A DNA stretch of 64,000 nt from Lewinella sp. IMCC34191. GTDB taxonomy: Bacteria; Bacteroidota; Bacteroidia; Chitinophagales; Saprospiraceae. Position 1 is the first letter of the stretch, and each line of letters starts with the position of its first letter. This document shows, piece after piece, positions 24,967-33,890 of the stretch. The stretch covers positions 124,001 to 188,000 of the forward strand of contig NZ_QNQZ01000010.1 in NCBI RefSeq assembly GCF_003390935.1, read 5' to 3'. The position numbers and the translations under genes are program-made. The notes under the pieces were generated by a model. That model saw only the letters and a program-made list of their open reading frames with translations. It had not been told where the DNA came from and ran no database searches.

Positions 24967-26765
24967 TAGACCCCGGCCGGAAGGTGGGCGGCATCAACTA
25001 CCCTGCCGCTACCCGTCAATGCCGGGCGGCCGTCGGCGTGAAAAACCTCGTAGGGCTGATCCTTCGGAATATCCCCGAACAGCCGGATCCGGCCGGCGGT
25101 AGGGTTCGGGAAAAGCCGAATGCTTCCACTGTCCAGTCTTACGCTTACCGGACCGTAATAGGTTGCATGTCCATCGTGGTCGACCTGGCGTAGTCGGTAG
25201 TAATTCAGCCCGGGGAAGGGTGCATAGTCGACATAAACGTAGGTCCCGTTCCCCGGAAGTACCCGCCCGATTTCACTGAATTCCGCTCCGCTTTTGCTGC
25301 GTTCGACGACGAATATTCGATTGTTCCGCTCGCTTTCCGTCGCCCAATCGATACGCACGGCATCGTACAAGGAGGTAGCGGATAGCTGAGTGAGCACTAC
25401 GGGCAGGTTTACGGATGCGGCGCAAGCCGATGCCGGCTCCCCATCGACCGAAGTATGGGGGTGGTAGCCTCCGGCCAGATTACCGTCCGGATAAAGCGTG
25501 AGCGATTCTCCCTCGGGGGCGTCATCGAAATCGGCCTGCGCAACGACCTTTCCATCCGCATTTCGCAGGATGACCGATTCGGCGGTATCATCATTTAGTC
25601 CCAGGAAGCCGCTGGCCGTACCGACGTGGCATACTTCGGGCAGGATACTTTCGTCGGGAGGGGCGGCAAAAACGACAAAACTTTCCGCCGGCGCCAACTC
25701 GCTTCCGGCCGGAAAGGTGAAGCGAGCGCCGCTGTTCGACCCGTCGTGGACCGTATGACCGGACAGATCGTACGGAAGCTGGCCGGCATTGTAGATTTCC
25801 ACGAACTCGTCACCGGGATCGACTACTCCGTCGCCGTTCACGTCATGGGCCGGCGCAGCCATTACCTCATTGATAACCACGTCGCTGGGCTCGCACTGAT
25901 CGTGCGGAAATTCCAGGGGAACGACGATATCGCAATCGCCTCCCTGGATAGTCAGCAGCTGTTGTGCCCCCTCCGTGTAGCCATCGACGCGGATAAGGCC
26001 ATCGACCTGCACGGCGGGATCGTCGCCGCCCACGACCCCTTCACTGGTGAAAACGACCGCCCCCGTTTCCGCGCCGGTGTAGGGCAGGGTAAGGCGGAGG
26101 GCGTCCGGTCCGTTTGTGAAACTGAGACAATTGATTCGCGGTTCCCCGGTCCGGATGCCGCAAACGGGTTCGCAGTTGCCGTCCTCGCCGGATGCGATAA
26201 GTTGTAGGTGATCCACCCCGGCGACGTCATCACCATTCTGATCGAAGAAGATCTCCAGGGCGGCGGTATGGGCCGTACCGGGAATGGGAACGGTGTCGTA
26301 AATCCATCCTTCCGTGCTCACTCCCCCGCCGTTGACGCCGTCCACCAGTATTTTGCGGTGGTGCGGGAAACCGTCGAGGAAAAGTTCGTAACCGAAGTCG
26401 TCGCCGCCGTCGTACCCGACTATTTGGTAAGCAAAAACGAAGCGGGCGCTGGTGAAGTGGCAGATTTCGCCGGCATCGAAGCGCAGGCGTGCCTCGGGGC
26501 TACCGGAAACAGCATTCTCCACGTCGCGGGCGGCCCAGAAAAATTCACCTTCCGCCGCGTCGGGTATATGGTACATTCCGTTTACGCGATTCCAGGTCGG
26601 GACCGTGCCGCTGCCATAGGGCGCGATATCCGGCGTATAGGGGAGGCTTTCCCCACCCGTATCCTCAAAGCCTTGCTGCATATATATGGTTTGCGCCGGA
26701 GCGCAGGTAGAATGAAATCCAACAAGCAGGAAAGTCAGCCAGTAGAAGTAACACGAACGTCTCAT
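24909..26765 (-). CDS. Secreted lamin-tail-domain protein with T9SS sorting tail
   Basis: 618 residues from the ATG at 26765, which begins a signal peptide ending near CAPAQ. The N-terminal part resembles a jelly-roll module (residues about 25-195). Residues about 300-440 form a lamin-tail domain (VVINEVMAAPAHD, DEFVEIYNAGQLPYDLSG). The C-terminal 80 residues look like a type A T9SS sorting domain (IRLFPNPTAGRIRLF, HLPAGVYYLRLPRR, FRFIKE). It would cross the outer membrane by T9SS and be anchored or released. An EF-hand-like DVNGDGVVDPGDE inside the lamin-tail domain suggests calcium binding. It is divergent from cca with 71 bp between. Confidence 0.85.
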   Translation of the reverse strand: MRRSCYFYWLTFLLVGFHSTCAPAQTIYMQQGFEDTGGESLPYTPDIAPYGSGTVPTWNRVNGMYHIPDAAEGEFFWAARDVENAVSGSPEARLRFDAGEICHFTSARFVFAYQIVGYDGGDDFGYELFLDGFPHHRKILVDGVNGGGVSTEGWIYDTVPIPGTAHTAALEIFFDQNGDDVAGVDHLQLIASGEDGNCEPVCGIRTGEPRINCLSFTNGPDALRLTLPYTGAETGAVVFTSEGVVGGDDPAVQVDGLIRVDGYTEGAQQLLTIQGGDCDIVVPLEFPHDQCEPSDVVINEVMAAPAHDVNGDGVVDPGDEFVEIYNAGQLPYDLSGHTVHDGSNSGARFTFPAGSELAPAESFVVFAAPPDESILPEVCHVGTASGFLGLNDDTAESVILRNADGKVVAQADFDDAPEGESLTLYPDGNLAGGYHPHTSVDGEPASACAASVNLPVVLTQLSATSLYDAVRIDWATESERNNRIFVVERSKSGAEFSEIGRVLPGNGTYVYVDYAPFPGLNYYRLRQVDHDGHATYYGPVSVRLDSGSIRLFPNPTAGRIRLFGDIPKDQPYEVFHADGRPALTGSGRVVDAAHLPAGVYYLRLPRRSEASSFRFIKE

Positions 26766-26836
26766 ACTTTTTCCCGCATAGGTAGAGTTCCTCACTCTAC
26801 TGAGGTGAGAGTCATGTTAATTATCTTCGCGCCCCT

Positions 26837-28255
26837 ATGATTTTTCAGATTCGCGACGACGAACGCAAGATTTTTGAGGTGATCGGCCGTGCCGCCGGTG
26901 ACCTGGGCTTCCCAACCTACGTGGTGGGCGGCTACGTCCGTGACCGGCTCCTGGCCCGGCCTAGTAAGGATCTGGATATCGTTTGCGTTGGCAGCGGGAT
27001 CGAACTGGCGAAGCGCGTTGCCAATAGCCTGCACCCCCGTAGTCGGGTAACCGTATACAAGCGCTTCGGCACGGCGGCCCTGAAACACCGGGATCTGGAA
27101 ATCGAATTCGTCGGCGCGCGAAAGGAAAGCTACCGCAGCGATAGCCGAAAACCTACGGTGGAGTCCGGCTCGCTCAGCGACGATCAGAATCGCCGCGATT
27201 TTACCATCAATGCGCTCGCCATCAGTCTGAACGATCGCGATTACGGAAGCATCATCGATCCGTTCAACGGGCTGGAAGACCTGGAGGCCAAGCGAATCGT
27301 CACCCCACTCGAGCCCGGCAAAACTTTCAGTGACGATCCGCTGCGCATGTTGCGCGCTATCCGGTTTGCCACGCAGCTGGGCTTTCGGATCGACCCGGTC
27401 ACTTTCCAGGCTATAAAGGACCACCGCGAGCGCATCAAGATCATCAGCTGGGAGCGTGTCGCCACCGAGCTTAATAAAATACTGCTAACCGCTACCCCCA
27501 GCGTCGGATTACGGCTGCTGGACGAAAGCGGCCTGCTCGGCTACATTCTTCCGGAGCTGGCCGCTTTGCGCGGGGTGGAGAGTCGCAACGGACGCAAACA
27601 CAAAGACAACTTTATCCATACCACCAAGGTGGTGGATAATCTCGCCGACCGCAGCCCCGACCTGTGGCTCCGGTGGGCGGCGCTTCTGCACGATATAGGG
27701 AAAGCAAAAACAAAGCGTTGGGAGTCCGACGCCGGCTGGACCTTTCACGCCCACGACGCCGTGGGGGAGCGGATGGTACCCAAGATATTCCGGCGCCTGC
27801 GGTTACCGAACGATAAGCTGAAGTACGTCCAGAAACTGGTGGGCCTCCACCAACGACCGATTTCCCTGACCCAGGAGGAGATCAGCGACTCCGCCGTGCG
27901 CCGCATCCTCTTCGATGCGGGGGAGGATATCGACGACCTGATGACGCTGTGCGAGAGCGACATAACCAGCAAAAACCCGCACAAGGTGCGGCGGTACCTG
28001 GAGAACTACGGCCGCCTGCGGGAGCGGATGCGGGAGATCGAGGAAAAAGATCACCTGCGTAACTGGCAGCCCCCCATTTCGGGAGAGCTGATCATGGAAA
28101 CCTTCAACATTCCTCCGAGCCGGCAAGTAGGCCAAATAAAGGATGCGGTGAGGGAAGCTATCCTCGACGGCGACATCCCAAATGAGTATCCGGCCGCCTT
28201 CCAGAAGATGCTGGACGTAGCCGCCGAACTCGCTATTCACCCCCAGGTGAAATAA
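26837..28255 (+). CDS. cca: CCA-adding tRNA nucleotidyltransferase with HD domain
   Basis: 472 residues. The nucleotidyltransferase core has GGYVRD (31-36), the metal-binding DLD (45-47) and RRDFTINA (119-126). LLHDIGKAKT marks the C-terminal HD domain. It adds or repairs the 3' CCA of tRNAs. TATCTTCG, one mismatch from the -7 consensus, lies 7 nt before the ATG. The following 38-58 bp hold a hairpin, then a candidate small-RNA gene. Confidence 0.93.
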   Translation: MIFQIRDDERKIFEVIGRAAGDLGFPTYVVGGYVRDRLLARPSKDLDIVCVGSGIELAKRVANSLHPRSRVTVYKRFGTAALKHRDLEIEFVGARKESYRSDSRKPTVESGSLSDDQNRRDFTINALAISLNDRDYGSIIDPFNGLEDLEAKRIVTPLEPGKTFSDDPLRMLRAIRFATQLGFRIDPVTFQAIKDHRERIKIISWERVATELNKILLTATPSVGLRLLDESGLLGYILPELAALRGVESRNGRKHKDNFIHTTKVVDNLADRSPDLWLRWAALLHDIGKAKTKRWESDAGWTFHAHDAVGERMVPKIFRRLRLPNDKLKYVQKLVGLHQRPISLTQEEISDSAVRRILFDAGEDIDDLMTLCESDITSKNPHKVRRYLENYGRLRERMREIEEKDHLRNWQPPISGELIMETFNIPPSRQVGQIKDAVREAILDGDIPNEYPAAFQKMLDVAAELAIHPQVK

Positions 28256-28294
28256 AGAGTAGAATTAACTAAAATTAAGCCACTTTCTTAGGCT

Positions 28295-28314
28295 CACCCC
28301 ACGACCGTGGGGTG
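28295..28314 (+). terminator. Hairpin after cca
   Basis: Eight base pairs (CACCCCAC with GTGGGGTG, 28295-28302 with 28307-28314) and a GACC loop, 39 bp after the cca stop. There is no T-run, so factor-independent termination would be weak. Confidence 0.5.
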
Positions 28315-28336
28315 TGACCACCCCCTGCCCCACGCC

Positions 28337-28344
28337 TATCTTTG
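28337..28344 (+). promoter_or_regulatory. Putative -7 element (TATCTTTG) of a small RNA
   Basis: Exact TAnnTTTG in the intergenic region after cca. A GTG at 28314-28316 sits at 20-nt spacing in place of TTG. No protein gene follows on this strand. Confidence 0.45.
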
Positions 28345-28350
28345 ACTTAT

Positions 28351-28556
28351 CGAAAGGGGACGGTGCAACGTCTTCTTTCATTCTTTCCAAAAAGCGTGTT
28401 CACTTTAGCGGTAGGGATTGTTGGTTTTCCCGCAGCCGCATTTTTGAAGGTTTGTATTATAATCCCTGCGCCACAGGGCGCACTAAATTCCAGTTATTTC
28501 GGTAGTCTGAAAGCTACAATACAAGGTCCGCGCGAGCATCGCGCGGGCCTTTTTTT
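28351..28556 (+). ncRNA. Candidate structured small RNA (about 205 nt)
   Basis: The interval from the predicted start downstream of TATCTTTG to a strong terminator contains no credible reading frame but several helices. GCGG/CCGC with GGGA/TCCC form one bulged hairpin (28408-28439). TTGTATT and AATACAA enclose two small hairpins (CCCTG...CAGGG and TAG...CTA). A terminator hairpin closes it. It does not show the SRP RNA tetraloop motif or the rod shape of 6S RNA. The last 40 nt are antisense to the 3' end of the convergent GT-C gene. Exact ends and existence are inferred. Confidence 0.45.
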
Positions 28557-29839
28557 ATTCGGGCCTTTCGCTCCGCCACAAAATAGGTGAAGACGACCGA
28601 ATATTCCAACCCCACCAGCAAAAGATCTTCCTGGTACGGGATACTCGTATAGCTCGTGTAGGTGAGAATTATCAGGTACGACCAGACCAAGGGGAAACGC
28701 CACTCCGTGAAGCAGCACAGGGCGATTGGCACGGACAGGTACCAGGGGTGGACGGTGGTGGTGCACAAGAGATAAATTACGAAGGCAGCTAACCAACGCC
28801 CGGGAAGCGATTTCCAGTCGGTGCGCTCGTCGGCCAGCGCTACGATCATGATCAGCATACCCGCCACCCGGGCCAGCAACGGCCCGAAGCGGGCGATCTG
28901 ATTGTAGCCCACATCGTAGAAGCCGTACGCCCGAAGCAGGTAATACAGGCTCGCGTTAAACTCGAACTTGCGGAAGTACAGGTCCAGACTTCCCCCGAAC
29001 CCGTCCAGTACACCGCTGCCGAGCAGCATCGGTGCGAATAGCAGGACTACCCCCCCGCCCGTCACCAGAAAGTACCGCCAAAAGGCCCCTTTCCACAAAC
29101 GGCGCAGCAAAAAGGGCAAGAGCATCAGGGGAAGCAGCTTGCTTGCTATGGAAAGGGCCATTGCCAGACCGGCCCGTCCGTAACCACTCCGCGTAAGCAG
29201 TAAAAGAGACAGCAACAAGAAAAAAACCATCGCTCCTTCGAAGTGAAGATTACCTACGACCTCTACCAAGATGAGGGGATTTAGCCAGTAGAGCAGGCAC
29301 CTACTAACCGGCAAACCGAATCGAAGGAGGAGGTGATATATAAGGAATACCGATCCAACCTCCGTGAACAGGAGAAACAGCTTCATCACGAGCGCCGCTC
29401 CGTACCATCCCGGGCTGACATACGCAGCAAGCGCAAAGATCACCTGCGTCAGGGGGGGATAAATCGAATGGTAGTCCGGAGAATTTAGTCGGCCGTACAG
29501 CTCCCGGTCCCCAAGCGGCTCACCCAGGTAGTAGGTCGGAGGATGAACGTACGGGTTTTCACCCGCTACTATCAGCTCCCCGTCCCAGATAAAGCGATAC
29601 ACATCGTCGCTCAGTCGGGGAAAAGCAAACAACAGCCCGATGCGGAGGATGAGCCCCAGCAATAGCAACCAGCGGAACTGACCTTCCAATCTGCGGCCGA
29701 CCAGCAACCCATAGCCTACGAAGGCCAGGGTAAAGGCCAGGAAGAGTGACCAGAATTCCGTGCGGTCAACCTCGTACCCCAGGTAAATCACCCCCGCCGC
29801 CAGCAGTACGCTTCCCGCTATTCGGCCGGCGGTATGCAC
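28514..29839 (-). CDS. GT-C fold membrane glycosyltransferase (mannosyltransferase-like)
   Basis: 441 residues with about ten or more membrane helices. The first large loop has RLSDDVYRFIWDGELIVAG followed by NPYVHPP, and then YHSIYPPLTQVIFALAAYVS; this Asp-Asp and D-G-x-NPY pattern is characteristic of polyprenol-phosphate-dependent GT-C enzymes such as GT87-like mannosyltransferases. It would add sugars on the outer face of the inner membrane; acceptor unknown. The start is a GTG that overlaps the TAG of the upstream oxidoreductase gene (TAGTG), so it is translationally coupled. The C-terminal tail (KKGPRDARADLVL) is read through the opposite-strand terminator and may have been shaped by it. 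Confidence 0.85.
   Translation of the reverse strand: MHTAGRIAGSVLLAAGVIYLGYEVDRTEFWSLFLAFTLAFVGYGLLVGRRLEGQFRWLLLLGLILRIGLLFAFPRLSDDVYRFIWDGELIVAGENPYVHPPTYYLGEPLGDRELYGRLNSPDYHSIYPPLTQVIFALAAYVSPGWYGAALVMKLFLLFTEVGSVFLIYHLLLRFGLPVSRCLLYWLNPLILVEVVGNLHFEGAMVFFLLLSLLLLTRSGYGRAGLAMALSIASKLLPLMLLPFLLRRLWKGAFWRYFLVTGGGVVLLFAPMLLGSGVLDGFGGSLDLYFRKFEFNASLYYLLRAYGFYDVGYNQIARFGPLLARVAGMLIMIVALADERTDWKSLPGRWLAAFVIYLLCTTTVHPWYLSVPIALCCFTEWRFPLVWSYLIILTYTSYTSIPYQEDLLLVGLEYSVVFTYFVAERKARIKKGPRDARADLVL
28524..28556 (+). terminator. Strong intrinsic terminator, inside the 3' coding end of the convergent gene
   Basis: A 12-bp stem (28524-28535 with 28539-28550, one G-T pair) with a GCA loop is followed by a run of seven T (28550-28556). 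On the minus strand the same bases encode the last residues of the GT-C protein. Confidence 0.92.
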
Positions 29840-31410
29840 TACCCCAGCACTTTTTCCGCCACGGCCCGCGCCACGTTCTGGCCGTCCATGGCCGCACTAA
29901 GAATGCCCCCCGCGAAGCCCGCTCCCTCACCACAGGGGTAGAGCGAATCCACCTCGGGATGACGGTAGGTTTTCCGGTCCCGTGGAATACGTACGGGTGA
30001 GGAGGTCCGGCTTTCCGTGCCGATCACGTTCGCTTCGGCGGTGTAATACCCCTTCATCTTGCGACTGAAATCCTTCACCCCCTGCTGCAAGCGTTCGTAG
30101 ATGCCGGCGGGAAGCAGATCGTGGAGTGGTGCGGCGTGGAGGCCGGGGATGTAACTGCTGTCCGGCAAGTCGGCGGAAACTTTGCGATTCACGAAATCGG
30201 TTAGTCGCTGGGCGGGTGCGCGCTGGGTGCCGTCCCCGCTTGCGAACATGGCCTGCTCTACGGTACGTTGGAGGGCGAGCCCCGCAAAAACGCCGTGGGA
30301 TGAGTAGGGTGCCAGGTCCTCGACTTCGACGGCAACTACCGTACCGGAATTGGCATAGGGGCTATCGCGGCGGCTCAGGCTCATACCGTTGACGACGATC
30401 TCTCCGGGAGCGGTCGCGGCCGGAACCACCAGGCCACCCGGGCACATACAGAAGCTGAATACCCCGCGGTCCTTTACCTGCGTGACCAGCTTGTAGCTGC
30501 TGGCCGGCAGGTTTTCCTCACGTAGAGATTGGCCGTACTGGATGCCATCGATAAGTGGCTGCGGGTGCTCGATCCGGACGCCCAGCGCGAAGGGCTTCGC
30601 CTCCAGCCGGATGCCGCGATCGTGCAGCAGCTGATAAACATCACGCGCCGAATGGCCGGTAGCCAGAATATAGGCCTCAGCGTGCAGCCGGTATTCGGTG
30701 CCGTTCTCGTCCCGCACGATCAACGCTTCAATATCGCCGTCCATTTCCAGGTCGGCCAGGAGGTGCCCGAAGCGAATCTCCCCACCGTGGGTGAGGATCG
30801 ACTCGCGCATATTGGCGACCACCCCGGGCAGTTTATTCGAGCCTATATGGGGGTGGGCATCGATGAGGATATCTTCCTGCGCGCCGTGGGCAACCAGGGT
30901 TTGTAGAGCTTTGAGGTAGTTACCTCGCTTCAGGCTACGGGTGTATAGCTTGCCGTCGCTGTAGGTTCCCGCCCCACCCTCTCCAAAACAGTAATTGCTA
31001 TTCGGATCGACTTCACCGAATTGTTGAATGGCACGCAGGCTTCTTCGCCGCGCGCGCACGTCCTGGCCCCGTTCGATGATGATTGGCCGAAGCCCCAGTT
31101 CAATGAGTTGAAGAGCCGCAAACATGCCCGCAGGACCACAACCGACGATGGCGACGGCCGGAGCTTCGGCGACATCCCGCAATTGGAAAGCCGGCGGCGC
31201 TTCCGGGGAGGGCGGCTCGTTTTTTCGGATCACTTCAACCCGCAGGCGATAGACCGGGCTGGCGCCGCGCGCGTCGATGCTTCGGCGGGTAACGCTAAGG
31301 GCGTCGATATCATCATCGGCCATGCGAGCCTTTCGGCTGACGGCACGCCGTAGGGCCTCCGCGTCGTGCAGCTGCGAGGGGGCTAGTTTAATTTCCAGAG
31401 TGGTCGGCAT
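29839..31410 (-). CDS. FAD-dependent oxidoreductase (COG2509-like)
   Basis: 523 residues from the ATG before PTTLEIKL. An N-terminal domain of about 85 residues (R-x-S-I-D-A-R motif) precedes a FAD-binding Rossmann fold, VAIVGCGPAGMFAALQLIEL. CFGEGGAGTYSDGKLYTR, PHIGSNKLPGVVANMRE and a C-terminal GEGAGFAGGILSAAMDG are typical of the uncharacterised NAD(FAD)-utilising dehydrogenase family. The reaction is unknown. TACCTTTA, one base from the -7 consensus, lies 6 nt before the ATG and overlaps the terminator hairpin of the upstream gene. Confidence 0.85.
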   Translation of the reverse strand: MPTTLEIKLAPSQLHDAEALRRAVSRKARMADDDIDALSVTRRSIDARGASPVYRLRVEVIRKNEPPSPEAPPAFQLRDVAEAPAVAIVGCGPAGMFAALQLIELGLRPIIIERGQDVRARRRSLRAIQQFGEVDPNSNYCFGEGGAGTYSDGKLYTRSLKRGNYLKALQTLVAHGAQEDILIDAHPHIGSNKLPGVVANMRESILTHGGEIRFGHLLADLEMDGDIEALIVRDENGTEYRLHAEAYILATGHSARDVYQLLHDRGIRLEAKPFALGVRIEHPQPLIDGIQYGQSLREENLPASSYKLVTQVKDRGVFSFCMCPGGLVVPAATAPGEIVVNGMSLSRRDSPYANSGTVVAVEVEDLAPYSSHGVFAGLALQRTVEQAMFASGDGTQRAPAQRLTDFVNRKVSADLPDSSYIPGLHAAPLHDLLPAGIYERLQQGVKDFSRKMKGYYTAEANVIGTESRTSSPVRIPRDRKTYRHPEVDSLYPCGEGAGFAGGILSAAMDGQNVARAVAEKVLG

Positions 31411-31420
31411 GGAGTGTAAA

Positions 31421-31450
31421 GGTAGCACGCCCGCCGGGGGTTGTGCTACC
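31421..31450 (-). terminator. Hairpin spanning the stop codon of the small exported protein gene
   Basis: GGTAGCAC (31421-31428) pairs with GTGCTACC (31443-31450); the latter contains the stop codon of the gene ending at 31446. A short T-rich CTTTAC follows on the minus strand. Confidence 0.5.
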
Positions 31451-31865
31451 GGCTTTTGCGGGTGTACTGTCCTTCACCGGCGGCGGCGAAGTCTTCCGGC
31501 ATGTAGACGACGATCATCACTTCCTCCAGCGCGCTGCCTTCGGTCCCCTTAACCATGCGGCGGGTCTTATCGTAGCTGACGAGCGCCATCTGATCGCCAT
31601 TGACTTGCGGCTTGAGGACGTAGCGGTTCTGCTTCATGTAGAAGTCCAGAATATCCTGCTGGACGTTCTTGATCTGCACGGTGGTTTCGATAAGCAGATC
31701 ATCGCCCGGCCAGGTGCGATACTCTACCTGATCCTTGCCGTAAACGTCGAAGGAGATAGCGTTGACGTGGTCTACGTCAACTGTCTTGTGAAAGATGTCG
31801 GCAGAGTCCTGTGCAAAGGACATGGCTGCCCAGCCCATCAGGGCCAGCGTGAGCAAAGATTTCAT
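31446..31865 (-). CDS. Small exported protein, unknown function
   Basis: 139 residues with a signal peptide (about 1-19, ending AMSFAQ). The rest alternates short beta strands (VNAISFDVYGKDQVEYRTW, LLIETTVQIKNVQQ, MALVSYDKTRR, VMIVVYMPEDF), reminiscent of the head fragments of Bacteroidota beta-helix (DUF2807-like) proteins, but too short and too uncertain to assign. It lies 97 bp downstream of the second antiporter gene on the same strand. Confidence 0.7.
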   Translation of the reverse strand: MKSLLTLALMGWAAMSFAQDSADIFHKTVDVDHVNAISFDVYGKDQVEYRTWPGDDLLIETTVQIKNVQQDILDFYMKQNRYVLKPQVNGDQMALVSYDKTRRMVKGTEGSALEEVMIVVYMPEDFAAAGEGQYTRKSR

Positions 31866-31962
31866 GGTAGATAAATTCCAGAGTTAATCCCAAAACGTAA
31901 TACGGGGGCCTAATCGTGCCTCCCTGCGAAGGTTTGCGTAATCCGGTTGCTAAGATAAGACA

Positions 31963-33855
31963 CTAAAGCTTGCCCTGCTCTTCCTGCACCTGCGGACGGG
32001 ACTTGACTTCGGCGAGTTTAACACCCATGTACACCAAGGCATGATCGCCTTCTTCGACGTCGAAGGACTCTACATCGTAAGGAATGGTCTGGAGCTGTCC
32101 ATCCGGGGACTTGATGAAAAGGGGCACGGAGTACTTCTCCTCCCTGGCCAATAGCAGCAGGTCCAATAGTTCCCGTTGGCTGTATAGCTTCTGCTCGTGG
32201 ATTTTGGCGGCCTCCCGGTGTGCCTCGCTGAGGTTGATGAAGTCGTCCGTATGGCTGAAAATGTGCGCGCTGTCCTCGGTGGCTCCCGTGTCTTTCATCT
32301 CATCGGCGGTGATCAGCCGGTAAGCACCTCGTTCCCCAAAGATGTCTTCGTACCGGCGGATAGCATATGCGTTGACATCGTTGCTGCCCGTTAGCGCCAG
32401 CATGTACCCTACGTCGAGCAAGTCGTATTCCTCGCTCAGATCGGAGTTGTAAATATTGCCGACGATGCCGCGCAGCCCCTTATCGCGCGCTCGACGAATA
32501 TTGCTTCCGTTACTATCTACCAAAAAGACTTCCCGCCCCTGCTCTTTCAAGTACGTGCCGATGGTAATCGCGAAGTCGTTGGCTCCGAGGATGAGCACGC
32601 CACTCGATGTATCCTGAATGACACCAAGCAAGCGGGCAACCAGCCGGGCCGTAGTAGCATTGATGAGTACCGTACCCAGCACGATCATAAACACCAGGGG
32701 CGTAATATACTGTGCTCCGGGCACACCGTCGGCGGCGAGGTTAAGACCGAATAGGGAAGCGATACCCGCGGCCACGATACCCCTGGGCCCGACCCAGCTG
32801 ATAAAAATCTTCTCATTTACGCTCAGGTTCCCGCGGGCCGTACTGAGGAACACGCTTAGCGGTCGCAGCACAAGGATCACGAAGCCGAAGAGCGCCAGTG
32901 GTCGCCAATCTTCGGTCAGCAGCCGCAACTCGTCCATATGCATATTGGCGGCGAGCAGGATGAAAAGAATGGAGATGAGTAGGACGCTCAATGATTCCTT
33001 GAACGAAAGGATTTCCTTGATGCGGGGTACGTCCTTGTTAGCCAGCACCAGTCCCATCACCACCACGGCAAGCAGGCCCGACTCGTGGGCCAACTGATCG
33101 CTCACGACAAAGATGAACAGCACGTAGGCGAGAATGAATACGTTAAGCAGGTAGTGGGGAACCAGTTCGCGCTTGATGATATGGAAGAGAGCGTAGCCCA
33201 TCAAAAAGCCCAGCGTTCCCCCATAGATAATGATCTGCACGAAGGTGCGCAGCGCCTCTCCGGTGAAGCCGATACCGTGGTCGGTCGAACGGATAAACTC
33301 GAACACCAGGACCGCCACGAGCGCACCGAGCGGATCGATCAGGATGCCCTCCCACTTGAGCACGGTACTTACGTTCCGGTTGAGGGGGATGTTCTGTAGA
33401 ATAGGCGCGATGACCGTTGGCCCCGTCACGATGATCAATGCCGCGAACAGGAAGCTGATACTCCAGCCGAGGTCCATGATGAAGTGCGCGGCAAGGCCTG
33501 CCCCGACGAAGGTGACGAAGCTGCCGATAGAGATCAGCCGCAGGATGGATCGCTGCGTATCTCTGACCTCGCGGAATTGGAGCGTGAGCCCCCCCTCAAA
33601 AAGAATGACGCCGATGGCCAGGCTGACGAAAAAAAATAGCGACTGGCCGGGAAATAACCCCTTTCCTTCCCCTTCGTCACCAACGAGGTGATAGATCGGA
33701 CTGATGAGCTTCTCCCCGTCGGCCGTGACCAAAGTGGATAGCGGCCCGACCAGGAGACCGATCACGATCAGGGGGAGAATAGCGGGTATCTTGACGCGCC
33801 AGGCGAACCACTGGGCAAATATTCCCAGGATAATAATTCCCGCGAGTTCTTCCAT
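31963..33855 (-). CDS. Second CPA1-type Na+/H+ antiporter with TrkA-N/RCK domain
   Basis: 630 residues, the same layout as the gene at 6575-8443 and clearly a paralogue: VILFEGGLTLQFREVRDTQ, IIVTGPTVIAPILQN, WEGILIDPLGALVAVLV and SWVGPRGIVAAGIASLFGL, then SGVLILGANDFAITIGTY starting the nucleotide-binding domain and a RCK_C-like end (SPDGQLQTIPYDVESFDVEE). It would export Na+ or K+ against H+ and may serve a different pH or salt range. It follows ybaB by 35 bp on the same strand. Confidence 0.93.
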   Translation of the reverse strand: MEELAGIIILGIFAQWFAWRVKIPAILPLIVIGLLVGPLSTLVTADGEKLISPIYHLVGDEGEGKGLFPGQSLFFFVSLAIGVILFEGGLTLQFREVRDTQRSILRLISIGSFVTFVGAGLAAHFIMDLGWSISFLFAALIIVTGPTVIAPILQNIPLNRNVSTVLKWEGILIDPLGALVAVLVFEFIRSTDHGIGFTGEALRTFVQIIIYGGTLGFLMGYALFHIIKRELVPHYLLNVFILAYVLFIFVVSDQLAHESGLLAVVVMGLVLANKDVPRIKEILSFKESLSVLLISILFILLAANMHMDELRLLTEDWRPLALFGFVILVLRPLSVFLSTARGNLSVNEKIFISWVGPRGIVAAGIASLFGLNLAADGVPGAQYITPLVFMIVLGTVLINATTARLVARLLGVIQDTSSGVLILGANDFAITIGTYLKEQGREVFLVDSNGSNIRRARDKGLRGIVGNIYNSDLSEEYDLLDVGYMLALTGSNDVNAYAIRRYEDIFGERGAYRLITADEMKDTGATEDSAHIFSHTDDFINLSEAHREAAKIHEQKLYSQRELLDLLLLAREEKYSVPLFIKSPDGQLQTIPYDVESFDVEEGDHALVYMGVKLAEVKSRPQVQEEQGKL

Positions 33856-33890
33856 AGATTATCGGCTGGGCTAAAGCGGTAAATTTAAAC

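Noticed and set aside
28351-28556. SRP (4.5S) or 6S RNA identity for the candidate RNA
   Set aside because: No GGAA-type tetraloop with the AGCAG asymmetric loop of SRP RNA, and not the long rod with a central bubble of 6S RNA.
28314-28590. Small proteins of 63 and 82 codons after cca
   Set aside because: Composition is random, the frames run through hairpins and a terminator; a structured RNA explains the interval better.
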